A stretch of DNA of 45,906 nt from an uncultured Gammaproteobacteria bacterium (GTDB taxonomy: Bacteria > Pseudomonadota > Gammaproteobacteria > GCA-001735895). The position numbers were made by a program, and so were the translations under genes. Numbering within the stretch: position 1 is the stretch's first letter; every line of letters begins with the position of its first letter. Under the pieces are notes generated by a model. It saw nothing but the letters and a program-made list of their open reading frames with translations. It made no database searches and was not told the origin of the DNA. The DNA is taken from the NCBI GenBank assembly GCA_947260025.1, contig CAMYON010000036.1, positions 1 through 45,906 on the forward strand. Direction: 5' to 3'. Of the stretch, positions 26,263 through 37,601 are shown in pieces.

Positions 26263-26364
26263 TAGCCCACGGCCTTATCCCTGTCCTGATCGGCGATGAA
26301 AAGCTGCATTGTTTTCTCGTTACCTGGCGGCAGTTGTGCAACCGTTTTTGAAGCGAATCACACG

Positions 26365-29254
<2,890 letters not shown>

Positions 29255-29266
29255 GCAGGCCATCAG

Positions 29267-30832
29267 ATGACGCATATCTTAATGATCGCCGCGGAAAACG
29301 GCGCACTACCGGGCGGCAAGGTTGGCGGTATCGGTGACGTGGTGCGCGACGTGCCGATCGCACTGGCCGCGCGCGGCTGTGCGGTTACCGTGCTCACGCC
29401 CGCTTACGGCAGGTTTGCCGACCTGCCCGGGGCTAGCAGAGTAAAAAGCCTCGAGGCCAGCTTCGCCGGCGCCAGGCAATCTATCGACCTTTTCGAATTA
29501 CCCGTCGAGGAAAGCGCTGGCGGGGTGCGTCATGTCGTCGTCGATCACCCGTCGTTCAGCGTTTGCGGTGCGGGCCAGATCTACTGTGACGATCCGCCGG
29601 GGCGGCCGTTCGCCACCGATGCGAGCAAGTTTGCCCTGTTTTGTGCGGCCGCCGCCGAGGCAATCGGCAAGTCGGTATTCGGCAAGGTCGATGTTATCCA
29701 CTTGCACGACTGGCATACCGCTTTGCTGCTGGTATTGCGCGCCTTCGACCCGCGGCATCGGGCGCTGCAGAAAATCTGGTGTGCTTACAGCATTCATAAT
29801 CTCGCGCTGCAGGGGGTGCGGCCGCTGGAGACGGACGAATCGTCGCTGCAGACCTGGTATCCGGAGCTGAGTTACGAGCGCAAGCGACTGGTCGACCCGC
29901 GCTGGCCGGACACGGTGAACCCGATGGCGGCGGCGATACGACTGGCCGATACGGTGCATGCCGTATCGCCGAGTTATGCCGAGGAAATTCTGGCTGCCAG
30001 CGATGTCGAAGAACGCGGTTATCACGGCGGTGAGGGCCTCGAGGCCGACCTGGTCGAGGCACGGGCGCAGGGCCGATTATTCGGTATTCTAAACGGCTGC
30101 GAGTACCCGAAGAAAACGAAAACCGCGGTTCGTAGCTGGAAATCATTGCTCACCTTGATGCGTGCTCAGCTGCCGCTGTGGATCAGCGCAACCCAGACCT
30201 TACGCAGCACGCATTATATCGCGCAATCCTGCCTCGACCGGCTGAAACAAAAACGCCCCGGCATGTTGTTGACCAGTATCGGTCGCATCACGCCGCAAAA
30301 AATCGGCCTGATGAGCGAGCTCACCAGTCGCGGTAAGCCGGCGCTGCATGGCGTGCTGGAAACCCTTGGCGAGCATGGTTTGTTAATCATGATCGGCAGC
30401 GGAGATCCGGAGGTCGAGACCTTTCTAACCGGCGTCGCGGCCCGTTTCGATAACTTTATTTTTTTGCGGGGTTACTCCGACGACCTGGCTGAAGCGCTTT
30501 ACAACCTCGGCGATCTGTTTTTCATGCCGAGTTCGTTCGAGCCCTGCGGTATCAGCCAGATGCTGGCGATGCGCGCGGGTCAGCCCTGCCTGGTGCATCA
30601 CGTTGGTGGCCTGCGCGATACGGTGCACGATAACGAAACCGGCTTTGCTTTCGGCGGCGATAGCCCGACCGAGCAGGCCGACAACCTGGTAGCGGCGATG
30701 CAGCGCGCGCTGGCCCGGTTCCAGGATCAGCCCGCGCAATGGAAGGCGATGCGCAAAGCGGCCGCGGCGCAACGCTTCGAATGGGGCGACAGCGTCGATG
30801 CTTACCTCAAGCACCTTTACCGGCAAACCTGA
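29267..30832 (+). CDS. glgA: Glycogen synthase (ADP-glucose type, GT5)
   Basis: A 521-residue GT-B glycosyltransferase that extends alpha-1,4-glucan chains from ADP-glucose. The N-terminal acceptor/donor loop is GGKVGGIGDVVRD (Lys18), the synthase-specific VIHLHDWHTALL follows, and the C-terminal domain has SIGRITPQKIGL, FMPSSFEPCGISQMLAM (the E-x7-E-type region) and HHVGGLRDTV. It is slightly longer than the E. coli enzyme (477), with an insertion before the C-terminal domain. It sits between pgm and glgB with 12- and 11-base gaps. Confidence 0.93.
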   Translation: MTHILMIAAENGALPGGKVGGIGDVVRDVPIALAARGCAVTVLTPAYGRFADLPGASRVKSLEASFAGARQSIDLFELPVEESAGGVRHVVVDHPSFSVCGAGQIYCDDPPGRPFATDASKFALFCAAAAEAIGKSVFGKVDVIHLHDWHTALLLVLRAFDPRHRALQKIWCAYSIHNLALQGVRPLETDESSLQTWYPELSYERKRLVDPRWPDTVNPMAAAIRLADTVHAVSPSYAEEILAASDVEERGYHGGEGLEADLVEARAQGRLFGILNGCEYPKKTKTAVRSWKSLLTLMRAQLPLWISATQTLRSTHYIAQSCLDRLKQKRPGMLLTSIGRITPQKIGLMSELTSRGKPALHGVLETLGEHGLLIMIGSGDPEVETFLTGVAARFDNFIFLRGYSDDLAEALYNLGDLFFMPSSFEPCGISQMLAMRAGQPCLVHHVGGLRDTVHDNETGFAFGGDSPTEQADNLVAAMQRALARFQDQPAQWKAMRKAAAAQRFEWGDSVDAYLKHLYRQT

Positions 30833-30843
30833 TCCGTTATCGC

Positions 30844-33009
30844 ATGGCGACTTTAAACGATAGTTTCGAGGCCATTGCGCAGGGCCGTCATAAGGATCCA
30901 TTCAAGATTTTGGGTCCGCACGCCGCGCAGAAAAACTGGGTGGTGCGCAGCTGGCAGCCGCAGGCGCAGCAGGTCGAACTGCTGGATGCCGAAGACCAGG
31001 TCCTTGCGACCATGGAAAAGGTGCACGCCGATGGCCTGTACCAGGCCCGCTTGCCGCTACCTGTGGTCAACTACCGGCTGCGTCTCTACGAGGGCGGCAA
31101 TTCCCGCGTGATCGAAGATCCCTATGCTTTTCCCTCGCCGCTGGGCGATCTCGACCGCCACCTGATGCGGGAAGGCAGCCTGCAACGCCTCGACAGCAAG
31201 CTCGGCGCCAACCCGATACAGGTGAACGGTGTCGACGGCGTTCATTTCGCGGTCTGGGCGCCATCTGCTGCGCGGGTCAGCGTCATCGGCGGATTCAACG
31301 CATGGGACGGCCGCCGGCACCCGATGCGATGTCATCCGGGTAACGGCATCTGGGATATCTTCATCCCGGGAATCTTGACGGGAGAATATTACAAGTTCGA
31401 ATTGCTCGATTCGAATTTCAGGTTGCTGCCGCGCAAGGCCGATCCCTTCGCACGCTTTATGGAGGGCTCGCCCGGCAACGCGTCGATCGTGCACCAGGAT
31501 CACTACCAGTGGCAGGACGACGACTGGGTCGGCCGGCGCAAGGCCAGCACCACGCTCGATCAACCGATGTCGATCTACGAGGTGCATCTCGGGTCCTGGC
31601 GCCGGCAGGAGCATAACCGGGTGCTCGGTTATCGCCAGCTGGCTGACAGCCTGGTGGACTATGTCGCCGACATGGCCTTTACCCATATCGAGTTGCTGCC
31701 GGTGACCGAACACCCCTTCGACGGATCCTGGGGCTACCAGCCGGTGGGCCTGTTCGCGCCGACCAGCCGTTTCGGCGGGCCGGAGGATTTCAAGTACCTG
31801 GTCGACGCCTGTCACCGGCGAAATATCGGCGTCATCATGGACTGGGTGCCCGCGCATTTTCCGCGCGACGATTTCGGGCTGGCTTACTTCGATGGCAGCC
31901 ATCTTTACGAGCACGAAGACCCGCGCAAGGGTGCGCACCCCGACTGGGGTACGCTGATCTTCAATTACGGCCGTCCCGAGGTCGCCAATTACCTGCTTGC
32001 CAGCGCCACCTTCTGGATCGAGGAGTATCACATCGATGCGCTGCGCGTCGACGCGGTCGCCTCGATGCTGTACCTGGACTACTCGCGCGCTGCCGGCGAG
32101 TGGCTGCCCAATCCCTACGGCGGTAACGAAAACCTGGAGGCGGTCGCGTTTTTACGCACCATGAACGAGCATGTTCATGCCCTTGGGGCCGTAACAATCG
32201 CCGAAGAGTCGACAAGTTGGCCCGGGGTATCGCATCCCGTTTATAATGGCGGACTGGGTTTCAGCTATAAATGGAATATGGGCTGGATGCACGATACGCT
32301 CGATTACTTTGGGGAGGAACCCGTTCATCGAAGTTATCACCACGACAAGCTTACCTTCGGATTGCTGTATGCATTCAGCGAGAATTTCGTATTGCCCTTG
32401 TCGCACGACGAGGTCGTCCATGGCAAGGGTTCTATCTTCGCGCGCATGCCGGGCGACGAGTGGCAGAAGTTTGCCAACCTGCGGCTTTACTATGCTTTCA
32501 TGTACGCCTATCCCGGGAAAAAGCTGATGTTCATGGGTAGCGAATTCGGCCAGGAGCGTGAGTGGAATCACGACGTGTCGCTCGACTGGCATTTGCTGGA
32601 ACAACCCGGGCACGCCGGGGTGCGGCAGCTGGTGCGGGATCTCAACCGGCTGTACCGGGATAGCCCGGTGCTCTACGAAGTCGACTTCGATCCCGGGGGG
32701 TTCGAATGGATCGATTGCTCGGATAATCAGCAGGGCGTGATTTCATTTCAGCGGCGCGCTCGAGAATCGGCTGACATCGTCGTCGTGGTGTGCAACATGA
32801 CGCCGGTGCCGCGACAGCAGTATCGCATCGGTGCGCCCCGGGCCGGCGATTATGTCGAGCTGATAAACAGCGACGCCGATTATTACGGCGGCAGCGGCAT
32901 CGGCAACCTGGGCAGGGTTCGCACCGAGCCCGTCAGTGCCCACGGACACGAGCAGTCGTTTAAGCTGAACTTACCGCCGTTAGCCACCCTGATTCTGAAA
33001 CCTGTCTGA
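30844..33009 (+). CDS. glgB: 1,4-alpha-glucan branching enzyme (GH13)
   Basis: A 721-residue branching enzyme that makes alpha-1,6 branch points in glycogen. It has the N-terminal N1 domain (DPFKILGPH, 18-26), a CBM48 domain (FAVWAPSAARVSVIGGFN), and the GH13 barrel with nucleophile Asp403 (DALRVDAVASMLYLD), acid/base Glu454 (TIAEESTSWPG) and Asp522 (LSHDEVVHGK). ATG 30844 lies 11 bases after the glgA stop; the longer frame from 30739 overlaps glgA and is rejected. glgP follows after 15 bases. Confidence 0.95.
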   Translation: MATLNDSFEAIAQGRHKDPFKILGPHAAQKNWVVRSWQPQAQQVELLDAEDQVLATMEKVHADGLYQARLPLPVVNYRLRLYEGGNSRVIEDPYAFPSPLGDLDRHLMREGSLQRLDSKLGANPIQVNGVDGVHFAVWAPSAARVSVIGGFNAWDGRRHPMRCHPGNGIWDIFIPGILTGEYYKFELLDSNFRLLPRKADPFARFMEGSPGNASIVHQDHYQWQDDDWVGRRKASTTLDQPMSIYEVHLGSWRRQEHNRVLGYRQLADSLVDYVADMAFTHIELLPVTEHPFDGSWGYQPVGLFAPTSRFGGPEDFKYLVDACHRRNIGVIMDWVPAHFPRDDFGLAYFDGSHLYEHEDPRKGAHPDWGTLIFNYGRPEVANYLLASATFWIEEYHIDALRVDAVASMLYLDYSRAAGEWLPNPYGGNENLEAVAFLRTMNEHVHALGAVTIAEESTSWPGVSHPVYNGGLGFSYKWNMGWMHDTLDYFGEEPVHRSYHHDKLTFGLLYAFSENFVLPLSHDEVVHGKGSIFARMPGDEWQKFANLRLYYAFMYAYPGKKLMFMGSEFGQEREWNHDVSLDWHLLEQPGHAGVRQLVRDLNRLYRDSPVLYEVDFDPGGFEWIDCSDNQQGVISFQRRARESADIVVVVCNMTPVPRQQYRIGAPRAGDYVELINSDADYYGGSGIGNLGRVRTEPVSAHGHEQSFKLNLPPLATLILKPV

Positions 33010-33024
33010 TTGCAGTAACGAGTT

Positions 33025-35538
33025 ATGACCGAACCGAAACCGACTAACGAATCCCGTAGGGCTTATTCAATCGACCTCCCGGCCAACGATTGCGATAGCC
33101 TGGCGACTGACTTCCTGCGTCATTTCAATCATACGCTCGGGCGCGATAATTACCGCCACTCTGCGCGCTACCAGTTCCTGGCGCTGGCGATGACCCTGCG
33201 CGATCGGCTGATGGCGACCAGCAATCATACGCGCCATGCCTACGAGCAGCACGATAGCCGCCGCGTCTGTTACCTGTCGATGGAGTTTCTGCTCGGCCGC
33301 AGCCTGCGCAACGCCGCGTTGAATCTCGATATCAGCGAACCGTTGTCGCAGGCGCTGAATGCGCTTGGACTCGATGAAGAAGAGATTGCCGCCGAGGAAC
33401 ACGATGCCGGTCTCGGTAATGGCGGTCTCGGACGTCTCGCCGCCTGTTTTCTCGATAGTTGCGCGACGCTCGGGCTGCCGGTGATCGGTTACGGCATTCG
33501 CTATCACTACGGCATGTTCCGCCAGGTCATCGAGCATGGCTACCAGCTGGAAGAGCCGGACCCGTGGTTACGCGGCGGCCACCCCTGGGAAATCGAGCGC
33601 CCGGAGTATACCCAGGTCATCAAGTTCGGCGGGCGCGTGCATCATGAATTCGATGATAGCGGGCGCAGTCACGCTCACTGGATCGACACCCACGATGTGC
33701 TGGCGCTGCCTTACGACATCCCGGTGCCGGGCTACGCCAACGGCACGGTCAACACGCTGCGGTTGTGGTCCGCGGAGGCGACCGATGCTTTTAACCTGGA
33801 AGAATTCAATGCCGGCAGTTATGTCGAGGCGGTGGCCGCCAAGACCCTGGCCGAGAACATCACCATGGTATTGTATCCGAACGATAGCAGCGAAAATGGC
33901 AAGGACCTGAGACTGCGGCAGCAGTATTTTCTCGCCTCGGCCAGCCTGCAGGACGTGATGCGGCAATGGATCCATCGCAATGGAGAAGATCTCAGCCGCT
34001 TTGCCGACAAGCACTGCTTCCAGCTGAACGATACGCACCCGAGTATCGCGGTTGCCGAACTGATGCGACTGTTGATGGATGTTCACACCCTGGAATGGGA
34101 TGCGGCCTGGCACATTACCACCAGCACCATGGCCTACACCAACCATACGCTGTTGCCGGAGGCTCTCGAGTGCTGGCCGGTGCGGATGCTCGATCAACTG
34201 GTGCCGCGTATCATGGAAATCATCCGGGAAATCAATCATCGGTTTCTCGAGCAATTACGCGAACGCTGGCCGAAAGACGATCATCGTCATCATCGCATGG
34301 CGCTGATCAGCAACGATGCGGACCCCGTGGTGCGCATGGCGCACCTGGCGATCGTCGGCAGTTTTTCCGTCAATGGCGTCGCCGAGCTGCATTCGACGCT
34401 GCTCAAGCAGGGCCTGTTTCACGACTTTCACGAATTCTGGCCCGATAAAATCAACAATAAAACCAACGGCGTAACCCAGCGGCGCTGGCTCAAGGCCTGC
34501 AACCCGGAGCTCGCGGAGTTGATTTCGTCGCGCATAGGCGAGGGCTGGGTAACCGACCTCGAGGAACTCGCCGGGCTGCGGCCCTATGCCGAGGATGGCG
34601 AGTTTTGCGAGCGCTGGATGGCGGTAAAGCAGGTCAACAAACAGCGCGTCGCCGCGCTGGTCAAGCAGGATTGTGGCGTCGAACTCAATCCCGATGCGCT
34701 GTTCGACGTGCAGGTCAAGCGTATCCACGAATACAAACGCCAGTTGCTCAACGTGCTGCACGTGATTCACCTGCACCTGCGCATCCAGCGCGGCGACACC
34801 GCCGACTGGACGCCGCGCGCGGTCATCATCGGTGGCAAGGCGGCGCCGGGATACGTCATGGCGAAAAACATCATCAAACTGGTCAACAGCGTCGCCGCCG
34901 TGGTAAACAACGACCCGCAAACAGCCGGCCTGCTGCAGCTCGTGTTCCTGCCGAACTACCGGATTACATCGATGGAAACGCTGTGCGCCGGCTGTGACCT
35001 GTCCGCGCAGATTTCGACCGCTGGCAAGGAAGCCTCGGGCACCGGTAACATGAAATTCATGATCAACGGTGCACTGACGGTCGGCACCCTCGATGGCGCC
35101 AACATCGAAATCCGCGATGCCGCCGGCGCCGAGAACTTTTTCCTTTTCGGGCTCGACGCCGATGAGGTCGCGCGCATGCGAACCCATTATCAACCCGAGG
35201 CGATCGTTGCCGCGGACAAAGATCTGGCTGCGGTCATGGCCGCTTTGCAAAGCGGTGCCTACAATGCCCATGAACCGGGTATTTTCGACCACATTATCAA
35301 CGCAATTTCGAGCCCGCACGACCCGTGGATGACTGCCGCCGATTTTGCCAGTTTCGCAGCCGCCCAGCGCGAGGTATCCCGGGCCTTCCGGGACCGCGAG
35401 AACTGGGCGAAAATGAGCATCTACAATAGCGCCGCCAGCGGCCGTTTCTCATCCGATCGAACCATTCGCGAATACAACTCAGACATCTGGCAGCTCGAGC
35501 CCGTGTCGCCGGTCGAGAGCAAATTCGATTCAACATGA
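33025..35538 (+). CDS. glgP: Glycogen/starch/alpha-glucan phosphorylase
   Basis: An 837-residue GT35 phosphorylase that releases glucose-1-phosphate from alpha-1,4-glucans. Family marks include YLSMEFLLGRSLRNAALNL, DAGLGNGGLGRLAACFLDS, the LPNYRITSMETL-type region and the PLP attachment site GTGNMKFMINGALTVGTLDG (Lys677). Full length compared with E. coli GlgP (815). Its stop overlaps the glgX start by four bases (ATGA), so the two are coupled. The glucose-1-phosphate formed can go back to glucose-6-phosphate through the pgm of the same operon. Confidence 0.96.
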   Translation: MTEPKPTNESRRAYSIDLPANDCDSLATDFLRHFNHTLGRDNYRHSARYQFLALAMTLRDRLMATSNHTRHAYEQHDSRRVCYLSMEFLLGRSLRNAALNLDISEPLSQALNALGLDEEEIAAEEHDAGLGNGGLGRLAACFLDSCATLGLPVIGYGIRYHYGMFRQVIEHGYQLEEPDPWLRGGHPWEIERPEYTQVIKFGGRVHHEFDDSGRSHAHWIDTHDVLALPYDIPVPGYANGTVNTLRLWSAEATDAFNLEEFNAGSYVEAVAAKTLAENITMVLYPNDSSENGKDLRLRQQYFLASASLQDVMRQWIHRNGEDLSRFADKHCFQLNDTHPSIAVAELMRLLMDVHTLEWDAAWHITTSTMAYTNHTLLPEALECWPVRMLDQLVPRIMEIIREINHRFLEQLRERWPKDDHRHHRMALISNDADPVVRMAHLAIVGSFSVNGVAELHSTLLKQGLFHDFHEFWPDKINNKTNGVTQRRWLKACNPELAELISSRIGEGWVTDLEELAGLRPYAEDGEFCERWMAVKQVNKQRVAALVKQDCGVELNPDALFDVQVKRIHEYKRQLLNVLHVIHLHLRIQRGDTADWTPRAVIIGGKAAPGYVMAKNIIKLVNSVAAVVNNDPQTAGLLQLVFLPNYRITSMETLCAGCDLSAQISTAGKEASGTGNMKFMINGALTVGTLDGANIEIRDAAGAENFFLFGLDADEVARMRTHYQPEAIVAADKDLAAVMAALQSGAYNAHEPGIFDHIINAISSPHDPWMTAADFASFAAAQREVSRAFRDRENWAKMSIYNSAASGRFSSDRTIREYNSDIWQLEPVSPVESKFDST

Positions 35539-37601
35539 GCCAGGGCATGCACGAGGGCAAACCCTCGCCCCTGGGTGCAAGCTGGGATGGGCACGGAGTC
35601 AATTTTGCACTGTTTTCGGCGCATGCCGAAAAAGTGGAACTGTGTCTGTTCGATGAAAACGGTGTGCAGGAAGTCGCGCGCTACGAACTGCCCTGTATTA
35701 CCGACGAGGTCTGGCACGGTTATCTGCCTGACCTGGGGCCGGGAACGATCTACGCTTACCGGGTTTACGGGCCTTACCGCCCGGACCTCGGGCATCGCTT
35801 CAACCACCATAAATTATTAATCGATCCTTATGCCAGGCAACTGCATGGGACGCTCAACTGGAGCAATGCGCTGTTCGGTTATGATCCCGTGGACCCCGAG
35901 TCCGGGCTTGCCGATACCCGCGATAGTGCCGCTGACGTTCCAAAGTCGGTGGTTGTGGACGAGGCCTTCGACTGGCAGGACGATCGCCCGCCGCGGATTC
36001 CCTGGTCGAAGACGATTATTTACGAGACTCACGTGCGCGGTTTTACCCGGCTGCATCCGGCAATCGATGTCGCCGGACGCGGCAGTTTTTTCGCGCTCGC
36101 CTGCGCCGATGTCATCGATTATTTACAATCGCTGGGTATAACCACAATCGAGTTACTGCCGGTTCACGAATTCATCGACGATAAATTCCTGGTGGAGAAA
36201 AACCTGGTCAATTACTGGGGCTACAATACGCTGGGTTATTTTAGCCCGGCGGCGCGTTACCTCGACGGCGGCGACCGCAACGAATTCAAGACCATGGTGC
36301 GCGAACTTCACCGGGCTGGCATCGAGGTCATTCTCGACGTGGTCTACAACCACACCGCGGAGGGTGACCGCACCGGCCCTACGCTGAGTTTCAGGGGTAT
36401 CGATAATGCCAGCTACTATCGCCTGCTCGAGGAAGATCTGCGCGAGTACATCAATGACACCGGTTGCGGCAACACGCTGAATGCGAACCATCCGCGGATT
36501 TTACAAATGATCATCGACAGCCTGCGCTACTGGGTCGACGAGATGCATGTCGACGGCTTCAGATTTGACCTGGCGGTCAGTCTCGGTCGTGAACAACACG
36601 GTTTCGACAGCCATGGTCAATTCTTCGAGAAGATTCGGCAGGATCCCGTTCTGTCCAGGGTCAAGCTCATTGCCGAACCCTGGGACGTCGGCCCGGGCGG
36701 CTACCAGCTGGGTGCTTTCCCCTCCGAGTGGGGCGAGTGGAACGATCGCTTCCGCGATACCGTCAGACGTTTCTGGCGCGGCGATACCGGGCAGCTGCCA
36801 GGTTTCGCACGGGCGCTGCACGGCTCGAACGAGCTATTCGAGCATAACGAGCGCAGACCTTCGGCCAGTATCAACCTGATCACCAGCCACGACGGCTTCA
36901 CGCTCGCCGACCTGGTCAGTTTCAACGAACGTCACAACGAAGCCAACGGCGAAGACAACCGCGATGGCCACGAGGCTAATTTCAGTCACAACAATGGTGT
37001 CGAGGGTGTGACTGACGACCCCTCGATCGTCTCGCTGCGAGAGCGGCAAAGCCGCAACCTGCTGGCGACGCTGTTGCTCGCGCAGGGTACCCCGATGCTG
37101 CTCGCCGGCGACGAGATGGGGCGCAGTCAGCGTGGCAACAATAATGCCTATTGCCAGGACAACGAGCTGAACTGGCTGGACTGGTCATTACTGGATTCGA
37201 ATTCAGGGCTGCATGACATGGTCAAACGCCTGATTAAATTACGCAACCGCTACGCGGTGCTGCATTATGATCGTTTCGTTCACGACAGCCGCATCGACTG
37301 GTTGCAGGATAACGGCAGTTCGATGACGGATGCCGACTGGCATGACCCGCAACGGCAGTTTTTCGCGATGTTGTTGAGCCATGCCGAAGCCGATTCGCCG
37401 CCCAAGACGACGCTGGTGCTGGCCTTCCACGCTGGCGACACTCGAATCACTTTCGAGTTACCCGCGACAGCGCATGGCTGGCAATGCATCTTCTCGACCG
37501 TGACCGCGGAACCCGATACAGCCGCGGTAACCAGCGTGTCCCTCGAAGCCCGCTCAGTACAGGTATTCGCAGCAGTCACCGGTGAGGACTTATGTCCGTA
37601 A
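35535..37601 (+). CDS. glgX: Glycogen debranching enzyme (isoamylase type, GH13)
   Basis: A 688-residue GlgX that cuts alpha-1,6 branches from phosphorylase-limit glycogen. N-terminal CBM48 (SPLGASWDGHGVNFALFSAHA), then the GH13 barrel with VYNHTAEGD, nucleophile Asp345 (VDGFRFDLAVSLGRE), acid/base Glu381 (LIAEPWDVGPGGYQLG) and Asp in NLITSHDGFTLADLV. It overlaps glgP by 4 bases and malQ by 10 bases, so glgP-glgX-malQ are translated as a coupled block for glycogen breakdown. Confidence 0.95.
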   Translation: MSQGMHEGKPSPLGASWDGHGVNFALFSAHAEKVELCLFDENGVQEVARYELPCITDEVWHGYLPDLGPGTIYAYRVYGPYRPDLGHRFNHHKLLIDPYARQLHGTLNWSNALFGYDPVDPESGLADTRDSAADVPKSVVVDEAFDWQDDRPPRIPWSKTIIYETHVRGFTRLHPAIDVAGRGSFFALACADVIDYLQSLGITTIELLPVHEFIDDKFLVEKNLVNYWGYNTLGYFSPAARYLDGGDRNEFKTMVRELHRAGIEVILDVVYNHTAEGDRTGPTLSFRGIDNASYYRLLEEDLREYINDTGCGNTLNANHPRILQMIIDSLRYWVDEMHVDGFRFDLAVSLGREQHGFDSHGQFFEKIRQDPVLSRVKLIAEPWDVGPGGYQLGAFPSEWGEWNDRFRDTVRRFWRGDTGQLPGFARALHGSNELFEHNERRPSASINLITSHDGFTLADLVSFNERHNEANGEDNRDGHEANFSHNNGVEGVTDDPSIVSLRERQSRNLLATLLLAQGTPMLLAGDEMGRSQRGNNNAYCQDNELNWLDWSLLDSNSGLHDMVKRLIKLRNRYAVLHYDRFVHDSRIDWLQDNGSSMTDADWHDPQRQFFAMLLSHAEADSPPKTTLVLAFHAGDTRITFELPATAHGWQCIFSTVTAEPDTAAVTSVSLEARSVQVFAAVTGEDLCP

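Larger units (their letters stand above)
26004..26364. other. Divergent intergenic region between the c-di-GMP kinase operon and the glycogen operon
   Basis: These 361 bases contain no convincing gene. A short minus-strand frame (26056-26262) has no family sign. The region holds a TATAAT box at 26199-26204 and a nested palindromic hairpin at 26228-26262, and must carry the promoters of both operons. Confidence 0.6.
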
